Numbered from the stretch's first letter, positions 26,057-34,928 are shown. The stretch is DNA of 64,000 bases from Pseudomonas viridiflava (GCF_900590755.1 NZ_UUOC01000020.1:62001-126000), one strand, 5' to 3'. The notes: generated by a model not told the origin, from the sequence alone. Numbers and translations are program-made.

Positions 26057-27181
26057 ATGAGTAGTAGCCCTTTCTTCAAGCCCGCCACCCTGGGCCTGCA
26101 CACGCTAAAGAACCGTATCGTTCTGCCTCCTCTGACACGCCAGCGCAGCACTCAGCCGGGCAACATCGCCAATGAACTGATGGCCGAGTATTACCAGCAG
26201 CGCGCTGGCGCCGGATTGCTGATCACTGAAGGAACGCAGATCGAACCTCGGGGCCAGGGTTATGCCTGGACACCGGGCATTCATACCGCCGAGCAAATCG
26301 CTGGATGGCGCAAGGTTACCGAGGCTGTGCATGCCGCTGATGGCGTGATCTTCGCTCAACTCTGGCACGTGGGCCGTGTGTCCCATACCGCGCTGCAACC
26401 CGGAGGTGGCGCACCGGTTTCCGCGTCCGCAGTGGCCACTGACCGGGTCAGCGTGTTTATCGAAACCGCCCCGGGCGCTGGCGCCCTTGTACCGCCCTCC
26501 GCACCGCGCGCGTTGAGCACTGATGAAGTTCAGGAGCTGGTTCAGCTTTATATACAGGCTGCGCGCAATGCCATGGACGCTGGCTTCGATGGCATCGAAC
26601 TGCACTGCGCCAACGGTTATCTGGTGAACCAGTTCATTTCCGCCCACAGCAATCTGCGCAACGATCAGTACGGCGGCTCGCTGGACAACCGCTTGCGCTT
26701 TCTTCGGGAAGTGGTTGCGGGTGTCGCGGAGTGCATCGGCAAAGAAAAAGTAGGCGTGCGCTTTGCACCCCTGTTTACCACCACCGATGAAGCGCGCACG
26801 TATCTGGGTATGGTGGAGGAAGACCCGCACACCACCTACATCGAGGCGATCAAGGTGCTTGCAGCCGTGGGCATTGCCTACCTGTCCATCGCCGAAGCCG
26901 ACTGGGACGATGCACCGGTAATGCCGGAAACCTTCCGCCGGGCAGTGCGCGACACTTTCAAAGGCGCGATCATCTATGCGGGCCGCTATAACGCAGAGTC
27001 AGGCGCGAAGCTACTCGACTCGGGGCTCGCTGACTTTGTCGCGTTCGGCCGGCCGTTCATGGCCAACCCGGATCTACCCGCGCGGATCGCCAATGACTGG
27101 CCGCTCAATGCACTGAACCCGGCCACGGTCTATGGCGGCACTGGCGAGGGTTATGTGGATTATCCGGTTTACGGTGGGTGA
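26057..27181 (+). CDS. nemA: alkene reductase of the Old Yellow Enzyme family (NemA-like)
   Basis: A 374-residue FMN TIM-barrel protein. The start FFKPATLGLHTLKNRIVLPPLTRQRSTQPGNIANELMAEYYQQRAGAGLLITEGTQI is typical; IFAQLWHVGRVSH, the substrate-binding ELHCANGYLVNQFISAHSNLRNDQYGGSLDNRLRFL and YAGRYNAESGAKLL are OYE signature segments. It reduces electrophiles such as N-ethylmaleimide, nitro compounds and quinones using NAD(P)H. The operator at 26019 and the NemR-like regulator two genes upstream fit the E. coli nemRA arrangement, here with a DJ-1-like gene in between. Confidence 0.9.
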   Translation: MSSSPFFKPATLGLHTLKNRIVLPPLTRQRSTQPGNIANELMAEYYQQRAGAGLLITEGTQIEPRGQGYAWTPGIHTAEQIAGWRKVTEAVHAADGVIFAQLWHVGRVSHTALQPGGGAPVSASAVATDRVSVFIETAPGAGALVPPSAPRALSTDEVQELVQLYIQAARNAMDAGFDGIELHCANGYLVNQFISAHSNLRNDQYGGSLDNRLRFLREVVAGVAECIGKEKVGVRFAPLFTTTDEARTYLGMVEEDPHTTYIEAIKVLAAVGIAYLSIAEADWDDAPVMPETFRRAVRDTFKGAIIYAGRYNAESGAKLLDSGLADFVAFGRPFMANPDLPARIANDWPLNALNPATVYGGTGEGYVDYPVYGG

Positions 27182-27340
27182 CCTGCGGGTGCCAAGGTGT
27201 TGCCGAGGCGGTGTGTCAGATACACCGCTTTCGCGACCGTCGTAACCTCTGATTGCTCCTACAGGTTTAGTGCCTGGCTACCTGGGACCGGGCACTGCAA
27301 CATTCCTGTAGGAACACCGTGGCTGCGAACCGCCCGGCTG

Positions 27341-28201
27341 TTACGCCAGAAGACGCTGCTTTTTCATCCGGTACATTTCATCGTCCGAGTGAGTGAGGAG
27401 TGTGTCGGCGTCGGTCCCGTCTTCCGGGTAATAAGCCACGCCGATACTGCACGACGGCATCTTGAGCGCACCGAATTCGGGGCCCAGTGGCTCGGTCATG
27501 ATCAGGTGAATCTGCTCCAGAGTCCGGGAAGTCGCCTCCCTCGACTGGATGTCCGTCAGCAGTACAACGAATTCATCACCGCCCATCCGGGCCACGGTAT
27601 CCGTCTCGCGCACGCAGCTTTCCAGCCGTCGCGCAATCATGCACAGCACGCTGTCACCCGCTGCGTGACCATGGACATCGTTGATGCTTTTGAAGTCATT
27701 GATGTCCAGAAACAGCAACGCCAGCCTGGTGTCATGACGGTGGGCCGCACGCAGGGCGGAATCCAGTCGGTCACTAAACAGTGAACGGTTGGTCAATTTG
27801 GTCAAAGGGTCGTGATGCGCCAGGAAGCGTAACTCTTCTTCGGCCTGAGCCAGGGCTGTCACGTTGCGCGCCACACCGATCCGCGCACCCACTTCTTCGG
27901 ACCAGAACGCCGCCCACAGGATATAGACGACACCTCCATCCTTGCGCACGTAACGGTTACGAAAATCAAAGTGAGGCTGCCCGTTCATCACACGAGTGAT
28001 CGAATCTCGGGTGGCGAGCAGATCCTCAGGATGCATGTAGCGCGTGATCGGTGTGCCGGTCAGTTCGTCGGGACGGTAACCCAGCAAGGCTTCACAAGCA
28101 TCGCTCACAAATACAATGTGGTCGTCCGGACCGACCACAAAGACAGTGTCCAGCATCAGATGGATAAGCTTGGGATAGAGCGCTTGTAGATCAACGGGCA
28201 T
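27341..28201 (-). CDS. PAS-GGDEF diguanylate cyclase
   Basis: A 286-residue cytoplasmic protein. A PAS domain occupies about residues 10-125 (LIHLMLDTVFVVGPDDHIVFVSDACEALLGYRPDELTGTPITRYMHPED) and a GGDEF domain about 130-286. The active site is intact (VARMGGDEFVVLL) and so is the inhibitory I-site RETD five residues before it, so it should make cyclic di-GMP and be product-inhibited. The final residues MYRMKKQRLLA are short of the usual YxAK end but close to it. It shares no operon with its neighbours. Confidence 0.88.
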   Translation of the reverse strand: MPVDLQALYPKLIHLMLDTVFVVGPDDHIVFVSDACEALLGYRPDELTGTPITRYMHPEDLLATRDSITRVMNGQPHFDFRNRYVRKDGGVVYILWAAFWSEEVGARIGVARNVTALAQAEEELRFLAHHDPLTKLTNRSLFSDRLDSALRAAHRHDTRLALLFLDINDFKSINDVHGHAAGDSVLCMIARRLESCVRETDTVARMGGDEFVVLLTDIQSREATSRTLEQIHLIMTEPLGPEFGALKMPSCSIGVAYYPEDGTDADTLLTHSDDEMYRMKKQRLLA

Positions 28202-28291
28202 AGTCGGGAAGGAGTTTGATTCGAAGTGCCCGATAATAGCCTGATCATGGGCACAGGCGGCGAATATCTTGCACGTATGTTCTGGCCTGGA

Positions 28292-29086
28292 TCAGATGAT
28301 GTCGTCCACCACTCCACCGTCTACCCTGAGTGCCGCACCAGTGGTGGCAGAGGCTTGAGGTGAGCAGACATAGACGACCATGTTGGCGACTTCTTCGACC
28401 GTGGCTGCACGGCGGATGATGGAGCTTGGTCGGTGTTCGACCACGAAGTCTGCCATGACCGATTCAATACTTTTCCCGGTGCGCTCCACTTCGTCTTTGA
28501 GCATATCGGCAACACCATCAGAGAGCGTTGGGCCGGGCAACACGCTGTTGACCGTAACACCGCTCCCCGCCACACGCTTTGCCAGACCGCGAGCCAGGGC
28601 TAGCTGCGCAGTTTTCGAAACCCCGTAATGGATCATGTCCGATGGGATATTACGGGCCGATTCGGAGGAAATGAAAACCACCCGCCCCCATCCTTTCTCG
28701 ACCATTGATGGCACAAGCGCACGACTCAAACGGACTCCAGACATCACGTTGGTTTGCCAATAACTGTCCCAGACCTCGTCACCGGTCTCGTAAAAGTCTT
28801 GTACGCCATAAATCCCGGCATTGTTCACCAGGATATCGATCTCGCCAGCACCGGACACCAGGGTCGATACACCACCGGCGGTGCTCAAGTCCGCCGCCAC
28901 TCCCTGAATAGAAGCTCCCGGAATGGCAGCCGACAATCGCGAAACCGCGCTTGCCACAGACTCCTCACTGCGACCATTGATGACAACCTCGGCACCGGCT
29001 TCAGCAAGCCCTTGAGCAATCGCGAAACCGATACCTCCAGTTGAAGCGGTGACCAGTGCGCGCTTGGCGTTGAATTGAATGTTCAT
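28292..29086 (-). CDS. short-chain dehydrogenase/reductase (SDR)
   Basis: A 264-residue classical SDR. The nucleotide motif is TASTGGIGFAIAQGLAEAGAEVVINGRSEES near residue 13. The catalytic Ser is in VVFISSESARNIPSD near 142, and Tyr-x3-Lys is YGVSKTAQLALARGLAK near 156-160. The C-terminal RAATVEEVANMVVYVCSPQASATTGAALRVDGGVV is the usual SDR end. NADP preference is suggested by Arg after the second strand (NGRSEES). Substrate unknown. It is the last gene before the predicted integration boundary. Confidence 0.87.
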   Translation of the reverse strand: MNIQFNAKRALVTASTGGIGFAIAQGLAEAGAEVVINGRSEESVASAVSRLSAAIPGASIQGVAADLSTAGGVSTLVSGAGEIDILVNNAGIYGVQDFYETGDEVWDSYWQTNVMSGVRLSRALVPSMVEKGWGRVVFISSESARNIPSDMIHYGVSKTAQLALARGLAKRVAGSGVTVNSVLPGPTLSDGVADMLKDEVERTGKSIESVMADFVVEHRPSSIIRRAATVEEVANMVVYVCSPQASATTGAALRVDGGVVDDII

Positions 29087-29448
29087 CGTGACTCCATCAG
29101 AGCGTGAGAGACGCAGCCCAGGCTCTGGGCGGCATTTAAGACCTCGTAGAGCATAGCTCTGTCTCTGAAGGATTCGATTGTGGGTGATGGATGGCCAACT
29201 GGCAGGTGGATTCAGGGGCGCCGTTTCAAAATTTCTACGAGGGGCCTTGACTAGGACTGGATGCGGCCAATCTTGCGGAGACTGATCGGCGGGCGGAGAA
29301 GCAGGGGTGGGGATGGGCTGGTGCCAAACAGAGTGCGAGGTGGTTGTGAAGTGCGGCGCAAATTACAAAAGGCGGGAATTGCGGACGCCTGCAATAACTG
29401 CGGATGTTTTGCCCTAATTTGACATCTGTTTGCCACCAAACCCCAAAA

Positions 29449-29482
29449 ACGACAAAGCCCTGAGAAATCAGGGCTTTGTCGT
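29449..29482 (-). terminator. strong terminator, orphaned tRNA terminator
   Basis: A 15-bp perfect stem (ACGACAAAGCCCTGA paired with its complement) with a GAAA loop. Read on the minus strand it is followed by TTTTTGGGG, so it terminates minus-strand transcription. It stands directly downstream of the tRNA-Ser 3' end fragment at 29491 and is presumably the original tRNA terminator. Confidence 0.85.
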
Positions 29483-29490
29483 ATCTAAGA

Positions 29491-29519
29491 TGGCGGAAGC
29501 ATAGAGATTCGAACCTTTA
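29491..29519 (-). other. tRNA-Ser 3'-end fragment, predicted attachment site (att)
   Basis: The minus strand reads GGTTCGAATCTCTATGCTTC then CGCCA: a T-loop GTTCGAAT, T-stem second half, acceptor 3' strand and encoded CCA of a seryl-type tRNA. The preceding minus-strand bases (29520 upward) do not form the rest of a tRNA: no anticodon or D arm is present. Tyrosine-recombinase islands commonly duplicate exactly such a 3' segment. Seryl identity rests on recalled Pseudomonas tRNA-Ser ends (TTCGAATCTC...GCTTCCGCCA). Confidence 0.75.
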
Positions 29520-30652
29520 TATCAGGTACACCGCTATCTCTTATCAACGACTACATTGTCCCTGTCCTCTACCAATCCAGTCAATGCCTTACCAAACAAG
29601 GCTCTTGAGGCTGTTCTGCGATCAGTAGAGAGACCTCAGCCTAAGGCGCTACTCGTAGCACCTTATCAGTCGCACCTTACTATAGGCCCAAAACTACACC
29701 GTTTCTGAACGCGACGCGCATGTCTCGCCAACGCCCATTCGCTGCGATGACGCTAGATCAATGCTCCATCCGCCTACGACTCTTGACCGTAGGGCGCCTC
29801 AGTTACATTTCAGCAAGTACGTGATGATCGATGTCTTAAAGAGACAGTCTGAACCACTCATACCCGTCTAGTAATAAGCCGTTGGTTGGCTGACGCCTGA
29901 ATCTGGACTGTCTGCTTGCCCATCCCTTACGCATTGGCCTAAGGCGGGCACTCACTTAGCGGCGGTACAAGATCGATTCCCGCAAAGCCCAAGCAAAATT
30001 AACTTCTCCGCTCCCCCAGCACAGTTCGCAGCGAGGCCTTGAGATCAATTTAATGACCTTAGTCGCTAGTCAAGTGCCAAGTGCCGGGACGACCCTCACT
30101 CTGCGCGAAAATTTTAATATGGAAATTTAAACTCTTGAATGTAGCGTCACAGATTGAACATATTGATGCGTATTAACGTGCCCCCAGCTCTCGCGCAGCG
30201 AACCTCTGCCTCCAGTGAATCAGGGTTGTGCATCTCCCTGATTCAACAGCCGCTGAGCGCATTCTTTCTCCGTGAGCGGCTAGGCTATCGGTACACACCA
30301 AAGCCTTCTACTATAACTTTCGGCATTGAGTACCGGCTGGTCGGCATTCTTTGATATGGACTGCCAAGCACGAGACCTTAAACGAGAAAAATATTAATAA
30401 CAACAATCAAGCTATACCCCCAGCATGCACAACTACGGCAGTAACTATTTTAAAAACAATACCCAAAACACACAGACTAGCAGCCCATTAAACCCAAAGC
30501 TCAGAACATGCACTAAAGCAACAGTAACTTAATGAGTATACTTTTACTAGACTCATAAACAACTATGAGCGCGAAAAAAAACTCAAAAAAATCCTTGACG
30601 AGCCAGCCGCCGAAACCATTAAATTGTGCCTCTCTCACGACGAGAACTGATA
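29520..30652. other. non-coding stretch inside the att boundary
   Basis: About 1.1 kb without a convincing gene. An open frame at 30154-30354 (66 codons) has no recognisable family or ribosome site. 30380-30620 is very AT-rich, a likely promoter for the recombinase-like gene. No complete tRNA or transposase remnant was found. Confidence 0.6.
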
Positions 30653-31198
30653 ATGAGCGACGCAACCGGACGCATGAAGAAACGAAGCATCAGAGCTTTC
30701 AGTACAGATGAGCTTAAGAGCATTGAAGAAACTCTCGAACAGTATGGCTCACCCGCAGATCGTTTGTTTTACTCATTTATTATGCTGACAGGCATGCGAG
30801 CTAGCCAATGCCTGTCAATTAATGCTGAAGACTTGGTAAGCAAATCCGACTATTCAATTAATGTGAAGAACGTTACCCTGCCAAATATGAATGCAAAATC
30901 TAAACGGACGCTGCTTAACTTCGAGCGCGCACAAAAGGGAAGCTATGTATCCCCATGCAACTCGGTTTCAAATTCAGGAATGAAACTTGCGAAACTTCCC
31001 AGTGAGCTTTCAAGTTGGCTGAGCACAGTGAACGTATTTCAAGGCGGACGCTTACCACACGGCGTACGGCTATCGGTAATCGCTGCCAACATCCAAGCGA
31101 TGAATCAGCCAACTATGCGCAACGACCTAGTCATCAGCAAGACCAACCCGGGCATCATCCAGCATTACATCCATAGCATGCGCCCGCCGAAAACTTAG
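30653..31198 (+). CDS. minimal tyrosine-recombinase-like catalytic domain protein
   Basis: A 181-residue protein (an in-frame GTG at 30626 would add nine). Box I Arg is in FYSFIMLTGMRASQCLSINAEDL. Box II is LPHGVR, 87 residues later, giving H-x-x-R. A Tyr in GIIQHYIHSMRP lies 33 residues beyond the box II Arg, the spacing found in XerD-type recombinases. The second box III His/Trp position appears to be Lys or Ser (ISKTNP), which could weaken catalysis. The N-terminal core-binding domain of ordinary integrases is absent, giving a FimB-like size. It is the first gene after the att, where an island integrase is expected. A regulator or decayed integrase are alternatives. Confidence 0.55.
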   Translation: MSDATGRMKKRSIRAFSTDELKSIEETLEQYGSPADRLFYSFIMLTGMRASQCLSINAEDLVSKSDYSINVKNVTLPNMNAKSKRTLLNFERAQKGSYVSPCNSVSNSGMKLAKLPSELSSWLSTVNVFQGGRLPHGVRLSVIAANIQAMNQPTMRNDLVISKTNPGIIQHYIHSMRPPKT

Positions 31199-31381
31199 AT
31201 AGCAAGAAAAGGGGACGAGATTAGGCAAAACAACCGGGTAGAGTCGACAGCCCCCTCCAATCACCCCTGCCCGTTCTGGAGGATACCTCCTGATTATTAG
31301 TAGTGCACCGGCATATTTCAGCTGCGGGGCCTAGATGCTGTAGTGCTCTACCCAACTAACCTTCCAAATCAGAAGTAGTAA

Positions 31382-31855
31382 ATGAACGACCAGCCACGTC
31401 ATTTAGCGTGCGGACAACCATCCCGTGCACGACCGCGTCCAAACAAGCCGCTTCCTTTCGAGCAGTATGAAAACAATTGCGACATTCCTCCCGAATGGCT
31501 TGATATCGAAGATGTGGAATTAATCTGGTGGACTGTGGCCTCGCGCCTGAGCAAGAAAGAGCTGAGAAGGCTCTTGAGAAAGGTCACAGATAATTATCAG
31601 GATTGTGGTTGCTTTACATTTGCCGTCGTTTCAGACGGAGATGGGCGCGGACGTTACCCCAGAGGTGTTATCAATACCCTCGGCTCGATCTTAAAACCTC
31701 GCAAGCTGATGTTCAGGCATCCAACGGAGGATGTAATTCGTATCCAAATGGTTATCTGGCATCTGTGCATATTCGCAGCACTTGATTGGTGCCCTACAGA
31801 AGCCCTACCCAAGAGACTTCGAGGCTTGAAAATTGAGAATGCTTTGGGACTATAA
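31382..31855 (+). CDS. hypothetical protein
   Basis: A 157-residue protein I do not recognise. The N-terminus is basic and Pro-rich (SRARPRPNKPLPFEQY), followed by PPEWLDIEDVELIWWTVASRLSKKELRRLLRKV, a probable amphipathic helical segment, and a C-terminal hydrophobic helix (RIQMVIWHLCIFAALDW). AGAAG precedes the ATG. No membrane signal is convincing. It stands alone between the recombinase-like and JAMM genes. Confidence 0.5.
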   Translation: MNDQPRHLACGQPSRARPRPNKPLPFEQYENNCDIPPEWLDIEDVELIWWTVASRLSKKELRRLLRKVTDNYQDCGCFTFAVVSDGDGRGRYPRGVINTLGSILKPRKLMFRHPTEDVIRIQMVIWHLCIFAALDWCPTEALPKRLRGLKIENALGL

Positions 31856-32102
31856 TTTACTCAGCTATAGCATCACACATTAGATACCAATCGTAGCACT
31901 CGGAAATATACGGACGCGAGCGGGACGCTCTTAACCCGCTCTGCAACCGAACACTACTACGACTCGCTAAAGTAATAGACTCTACACCTGCGATCCAGCA
32001 TTCACAAAATCCTTCTGGGCCCCATAAAAATCTCCAATCGGCTCAAGTTTTGCCGAAACCAACCGTTTGTCATAGGCATGTACTCCCTTTGAGCGAACCG
32101 CT

Positions 32103-32999
32103 TTGATCCCACCAGCCGATGATTACGCACAGCGTTTGAGTGCCGCCATTCCGTTTCCCAAGACGACCCTGGGCAACCGCCAGCACGGTGCCTGGCAACG
32201 TCTGATCAGCGTCATCAAGTCTTCAGAAACCCTTTCTGCATTTGATAAAGCAGCAGCCTACGCTGAGGGCTATGCACATGCTCTTGTCGATAGCGACCAG
32301 ATCGACATTTCCATCGAACGAGATGTGTTCATCATCGAAATGGTCAACGCTTGGCAATGGGTCGGGAACGGGTGCAGAGATATTTCCCTCAGGCTTTCCG
32401 TCGAAATGATTCGCCTCCACGCATCACTGCTCAGCCGGCAGGTAAGGCTGAGCCAAGCCAAATCGGGAGCGCGAGCGTGTGTATGGGATGTAAACGATGA
32501 AACCGGCGGCGTCGCAGCGCATGAAATAGCCATTTCTGAATCAAAGGAAGCACGGTCAGACGGCTGGACAGTCCGGTGGGATCAAGGATTTATTGAACAA
32601 ATTCGCAGCCTGAGAAGCCAGGCCCTACCTAATGAAACAGGTGGAATATTGCTTGGATACACTGACCAACAGTTGAAAACTATCACTATAGTCAAAGGAA
32701 TGCCGGCCCCTCCAGATAGCGTCTCTACACCCACCTCCTTCATTCGAGGGTACGAGGGCCAGGAAGAAGTGCTTCTTGATACGCGTCGGAGAACAGCCGG
32801 GATCGTCGACTACATCGGTGACTGGCATTCGCATCCGCCCAAGCACTCGTCACGCCCGAGCTCCGACGACATGAATCTACTAGCTTCCTTAGCCCTGACC
32901 ATGGCCAACGATGGCTTGCCAGTTGTCATGTTCATCATGGGCGAAACTGATTGCACAGTTACTATTGGAACGTACTCCGACCAATTGAAGGACTATTAA
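32103..32999 (+). CDS. JAB/MPN (JAMM) metallopeptidase with truncated N-terminal region
   Basis: About 298 residues. The C-terminal 130 carry a complete JAMM motif: Glu in LPNETGGILLGY, then HSHPPKHSSRPSSDD (H-x-H-x7-S-x2-D) in YIGDWHSHPP. Such domains cleave isopeptide bonds in bacterial ubiquitin-like pathways. Residues 1-150 (AWQRLISVIKS...AAAYAEGYAHAL) are helical and look like the middle of a longer protein, plausibly the C-terminal part of an E1/ThiF-like domain in a ThiF-JAB fusion. There is no good ATG: the frame is open from 32076 and 32103 is a TTG without a ribosome site. A 5' deletion or frameshift is likely; I find no E1 remnant upstream. The next gene starts one base after its stop. 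Confidence 0.7.
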   Translation: MIPPADDYAQRLSAAIPFPKTTLGNRQHGAWQRLISVIKSSETLSAFDKAAAYAEGYAHALVDSDQIDISIERDVFIIEMVNAWQWVGNGCRDISLRLSVEMIRLHASLLSRQVRLSQAKSGARACVWDVNDETGGVAAHEIAISESKEARSDGWTVRWDQGFIEQIRSLRSQALPNETGGILLGYTDQQLKTITIVKGMPAPPDSVSTPTSFIRGYEGQEEVLLDTRRRTAGIVDYIGDWHSHPPKHSSRPSSDDMNLLASLALTMANDGLPVVMFIMGETDCTVTIGTYSDQLKDY

Positions 33000-33470
33000 G
33001 TGCTGGTTCTGATCGTAGGCTACCTTGTGCTGTTGCTGTTCATCGCGACCTACTCGATAGGCGCAATGGCGCTAGGTTGGCTTGCACAACCTTATGAGGT
33101 GCTACGGATTCCGTTGATGTGTGGTGCAATTGGTTGCGTGGGGGGCTGCCTTTACTGCCTCAGGGCTGTGTACTTGAACAAATGCGTCCACAAAAGGTGG
33201 GATACGGACTGGTATGCGTGGTACTTCATTCGCCCCATTACGAGCGTGATTGCTGGTGCCGTTAGTTATCTTTTCCTCAAAGCGGGCTTGCTGGTATTGG
33301 AATCCAGCTCTAAATCTGACGCGAGTGAAATTGGTTTCTTCGCGCTAGCTTTCATCGCAGGGCTCAACGTCGATAAATTTGTCGCGAAAATTGAAGAGGT
33401 AGCTAAAGCAGTGTGGGGGATAGATAAGAGCCGCGCCTCCGAGACTCGCTCCCCGCCCGACAATAGATGA
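33000..33470 (+). CDS. small membrane protein coupled to the JAMM gene
   Basis: A 156-residue protein with about four hydrophobic segments: LVLIVGYLVLLLFIATYSIGAMALG, IPLMCGAIGCVGGCLYCLRAVYL, FIRPITSVIAGAVSYLFLKAGLLVLE and IGFFALAFIAGLNVDKFVAKIEE. The pattern WYAWYFIRPITSVIAGAVSYLFLKAGLL resembles a widespread family of small accessory membrane proteins; no function is known to me. Its GTG start directly follows the JAMM stop codon, indicating translational coupling and a joint role. Confidence 0.65.
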   Translation: MLVLIVGYLVLLLFIATYSIGAMALGWLAQPYEVLRIPLMCGAIGCVGGCLYCLRAVYLNKCVHKRWDTDWYAWYFIRPITSVIAGAVSYLFLKAGLLVLESSSKSDASEIGFFALAFIAGLNVDKFVAKIEEVAKAVWGIDKSRASETRSPPDNR

Positions 33471-33513
33471 ACAATGACATTTTACAGCCCAGTACAGAAT
33501 TTCAGGAGCAACA

Positions 33514-34104
33514 GTGCGCATACGCATTAAGTACCAGGATGGCGCAGGTAATATCACAGAAAGGGATATATCGGATCCCTGCAAGGAAACTGATAAAACC
33601 ATTGATGCCCTTTGCCACATGCGCAGTGAGCGTAGAAGCTTCCACCTTGACCGTATAATGCATTCCGTGGCAACAAATACCGGCGAGTTGCTCAGTCCGT
33701 ATCAGCTAGTCCCGCTGATGCGAGCTCCAGACTCCATTGACTCGCTCACCTGGCAAGTCAGACCAGCTATAAAGGCTTTGAAGTTTTTTAGCCTAACCAC
33801 ACGAGGCTTTTCCAAGAGGGAGCGTCAGCACCTGAACAAATTCGTCAAAGAATTGGTTTCCCTTCCGCAAAGCGACGAGGAAATCAGTGACTGGGTCTAC
33901 GATCTTTGGTGCGCTGATTTGTACCAGTACCGTGACGGGGACGAAAAAGAATACAAAGGGCTACTGGAATACATCCCTCCCTCGCTTCTAGAAGTGTGCC
34001 GCGCATACGCTATTAAAATAGTAGGAGGGGCCGCTAACAAACCAGAAAACTCAGGATGGGGTGAAAGAATTGATGAAGAATTCGGGCCACACCCGCTGTT
34101 CTGA
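33514..34104 (+). CDS. hypothetical protein with WYL-like N-terminus
   Basis: A 196-residue protein. Residues 1-50 (RIRIKYQDGAGNITERDISD...TIDALCHMRSERRSFHLDRIMH) have the alternating pattern and the R-x-F-x-L-D-R-I end of WYL-like ligand-binding domains; the remaining 140 are predominantly helical with many charged residues. The GTG at 33514 follows AGGAG. It lies 43 bp after the membrane protein gene on the same strand, so it may belong to the same unit. WYL domains often sense nucleotides or regulate defence genes; applying that here is inference. Confidence 0.5.
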   Translation: MRIRIKYQDGAGNITERDISDPCKETDKTIDALCHMRSERRSFHLDRIMHSVATNTGELLSPYQLVPLMRAPDSIDSLTWQVRPAIKALKFFSLTTRGFSKRERQHLNKFVKELVSLPQSDEEISDWVYDLWCADLYQYRDGDEKEYKGLLEYIPPSLLEVCRAYAIKIVGGAANKPENSGWGERIDEEFGPHPLF

Positions 34105-34232
34105 ACCCTCAATAACGGCGCCATGGCTGTTGACGCAAAGAAACGTCCAGCCATGGTACAGTTATGAGCCATCTTAATCGCTGATCTACAGCGAGGTAAC
34201 GCTAGCTAGCGAACCAATTAAAACATAGCTAG

Positions 34233-34928
34233 TTAATTTTCGCCTAAGTAGCCGCAGACCACTGCATATACTGCAGGTTCCTGGATATAAATAACGGCTA
34301 AACTTAGGAATATCATCCCAAAAATCGCGGACACCACTCCCCTTACGATACCGAAGTCATTGACGCCTCGCTGAAGTTTTACCGAGCAGACGGTAAACGC
34401 AAGGTAAAATACGCCGATTAAAAAGTTCGACGTCCTCGAAACAGAACTTGCGGATATCGCTGCAGTGACATTCGCTCCAAATTCCCCAAGCTCACAGCTA
34501 TGCGCTAAAGCGGTCATTCTCGAACCTAGCGCTGGCATCTCAGCGATCTTCATGAAGACTAGACAAATCGAGATATAAAAAAATGAGTTGATCGTAGAAA
34601 ACAGCGCCCCCTTTCCAAACATGAAACGTGCGCCTAACCAGAAGCAAGCTCCATAGAGGATCAGGAGCATGCAATTCAGGACAACCATGACGGCTACAAA
34701 GTCTTTACTCAGCTCTATCCCAATCCCTTTCAGCGATGGAAAGCTTAGTAGTGATAACGCAATGGCCATTACGAGCCCGATCCCGCTGGCTTGCGCACAC
34801 CAGTAATTGCGCAGCTTCATATCTTTGAAAAATTCGGTCGGAGTAATTATAGAACGCTGTAGATCTTTAGCTCCAGCCACGAACGTGGGAAAAACACTCT
34901 TGAGCACAGAAAATATACCGTCAGACAC
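34233..34928 (-). CDS. hypothetical multi-spanning membrane protein
   Basis: A 231-residue protein with about five hydrophobic stretches (IGLVMAIALSLLSFPSL, VAVMVVLNCMLLILYGACFWLG, ALFSTINSFFYISICLVFM, FLIGVFYLAFTVCSVKL, GVVSAIFGMIFLSLAVIYI). The loosely Yip1-like pattern is not sufficient for a call. GTG start after AAGGG. It is transcribed against the preceding small genes. Confidence 0.5.
   Translation of the reverse strand: MSDGIFSVLKSVFPTFVAGAKDLQRSIITPTEFFKDMKLRNYWCAQASGIGLVMAIALSLLSFPSLKGIGIELSKDFVAVMVVLNCMLLILYGACFWLGARFMFGKGALFSTINSFFYISICLVFMKIAEMPALGSRMTALAHSCELGEFGANVTAAISASSVSRTSNFLIGVFYLAFTVCSVKLQRGVNDFGIVRGVVSAIFGMIFLSLAVIYIQEPAVYAVVCGYLGEN

Noticed and set aside
27200..27335. 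Further REP palindrome
   Set aside because: Only weak, incomplete arms (for example CCTGTAGGAACACCGTGG); listed nowhere as a full element.
29491..29580. Complete tRNA gene at the boundary
   Set aside because: Only the 3' T-arm and acceptor end are present; no anticodon arm or D arm can be built from the adjacent bases.
30154..30354. 66-codon plus-strand gene
   Set aside because: No ribosome site and no recognisable family.
32103..33470. Type II CBASS operon
   Set aside because: No cyclic-nucleotide synthase (CD-NTase) or intact E1/E2 fusion is present in the neighbourhood, only a JAMM protein and a membrane protein.
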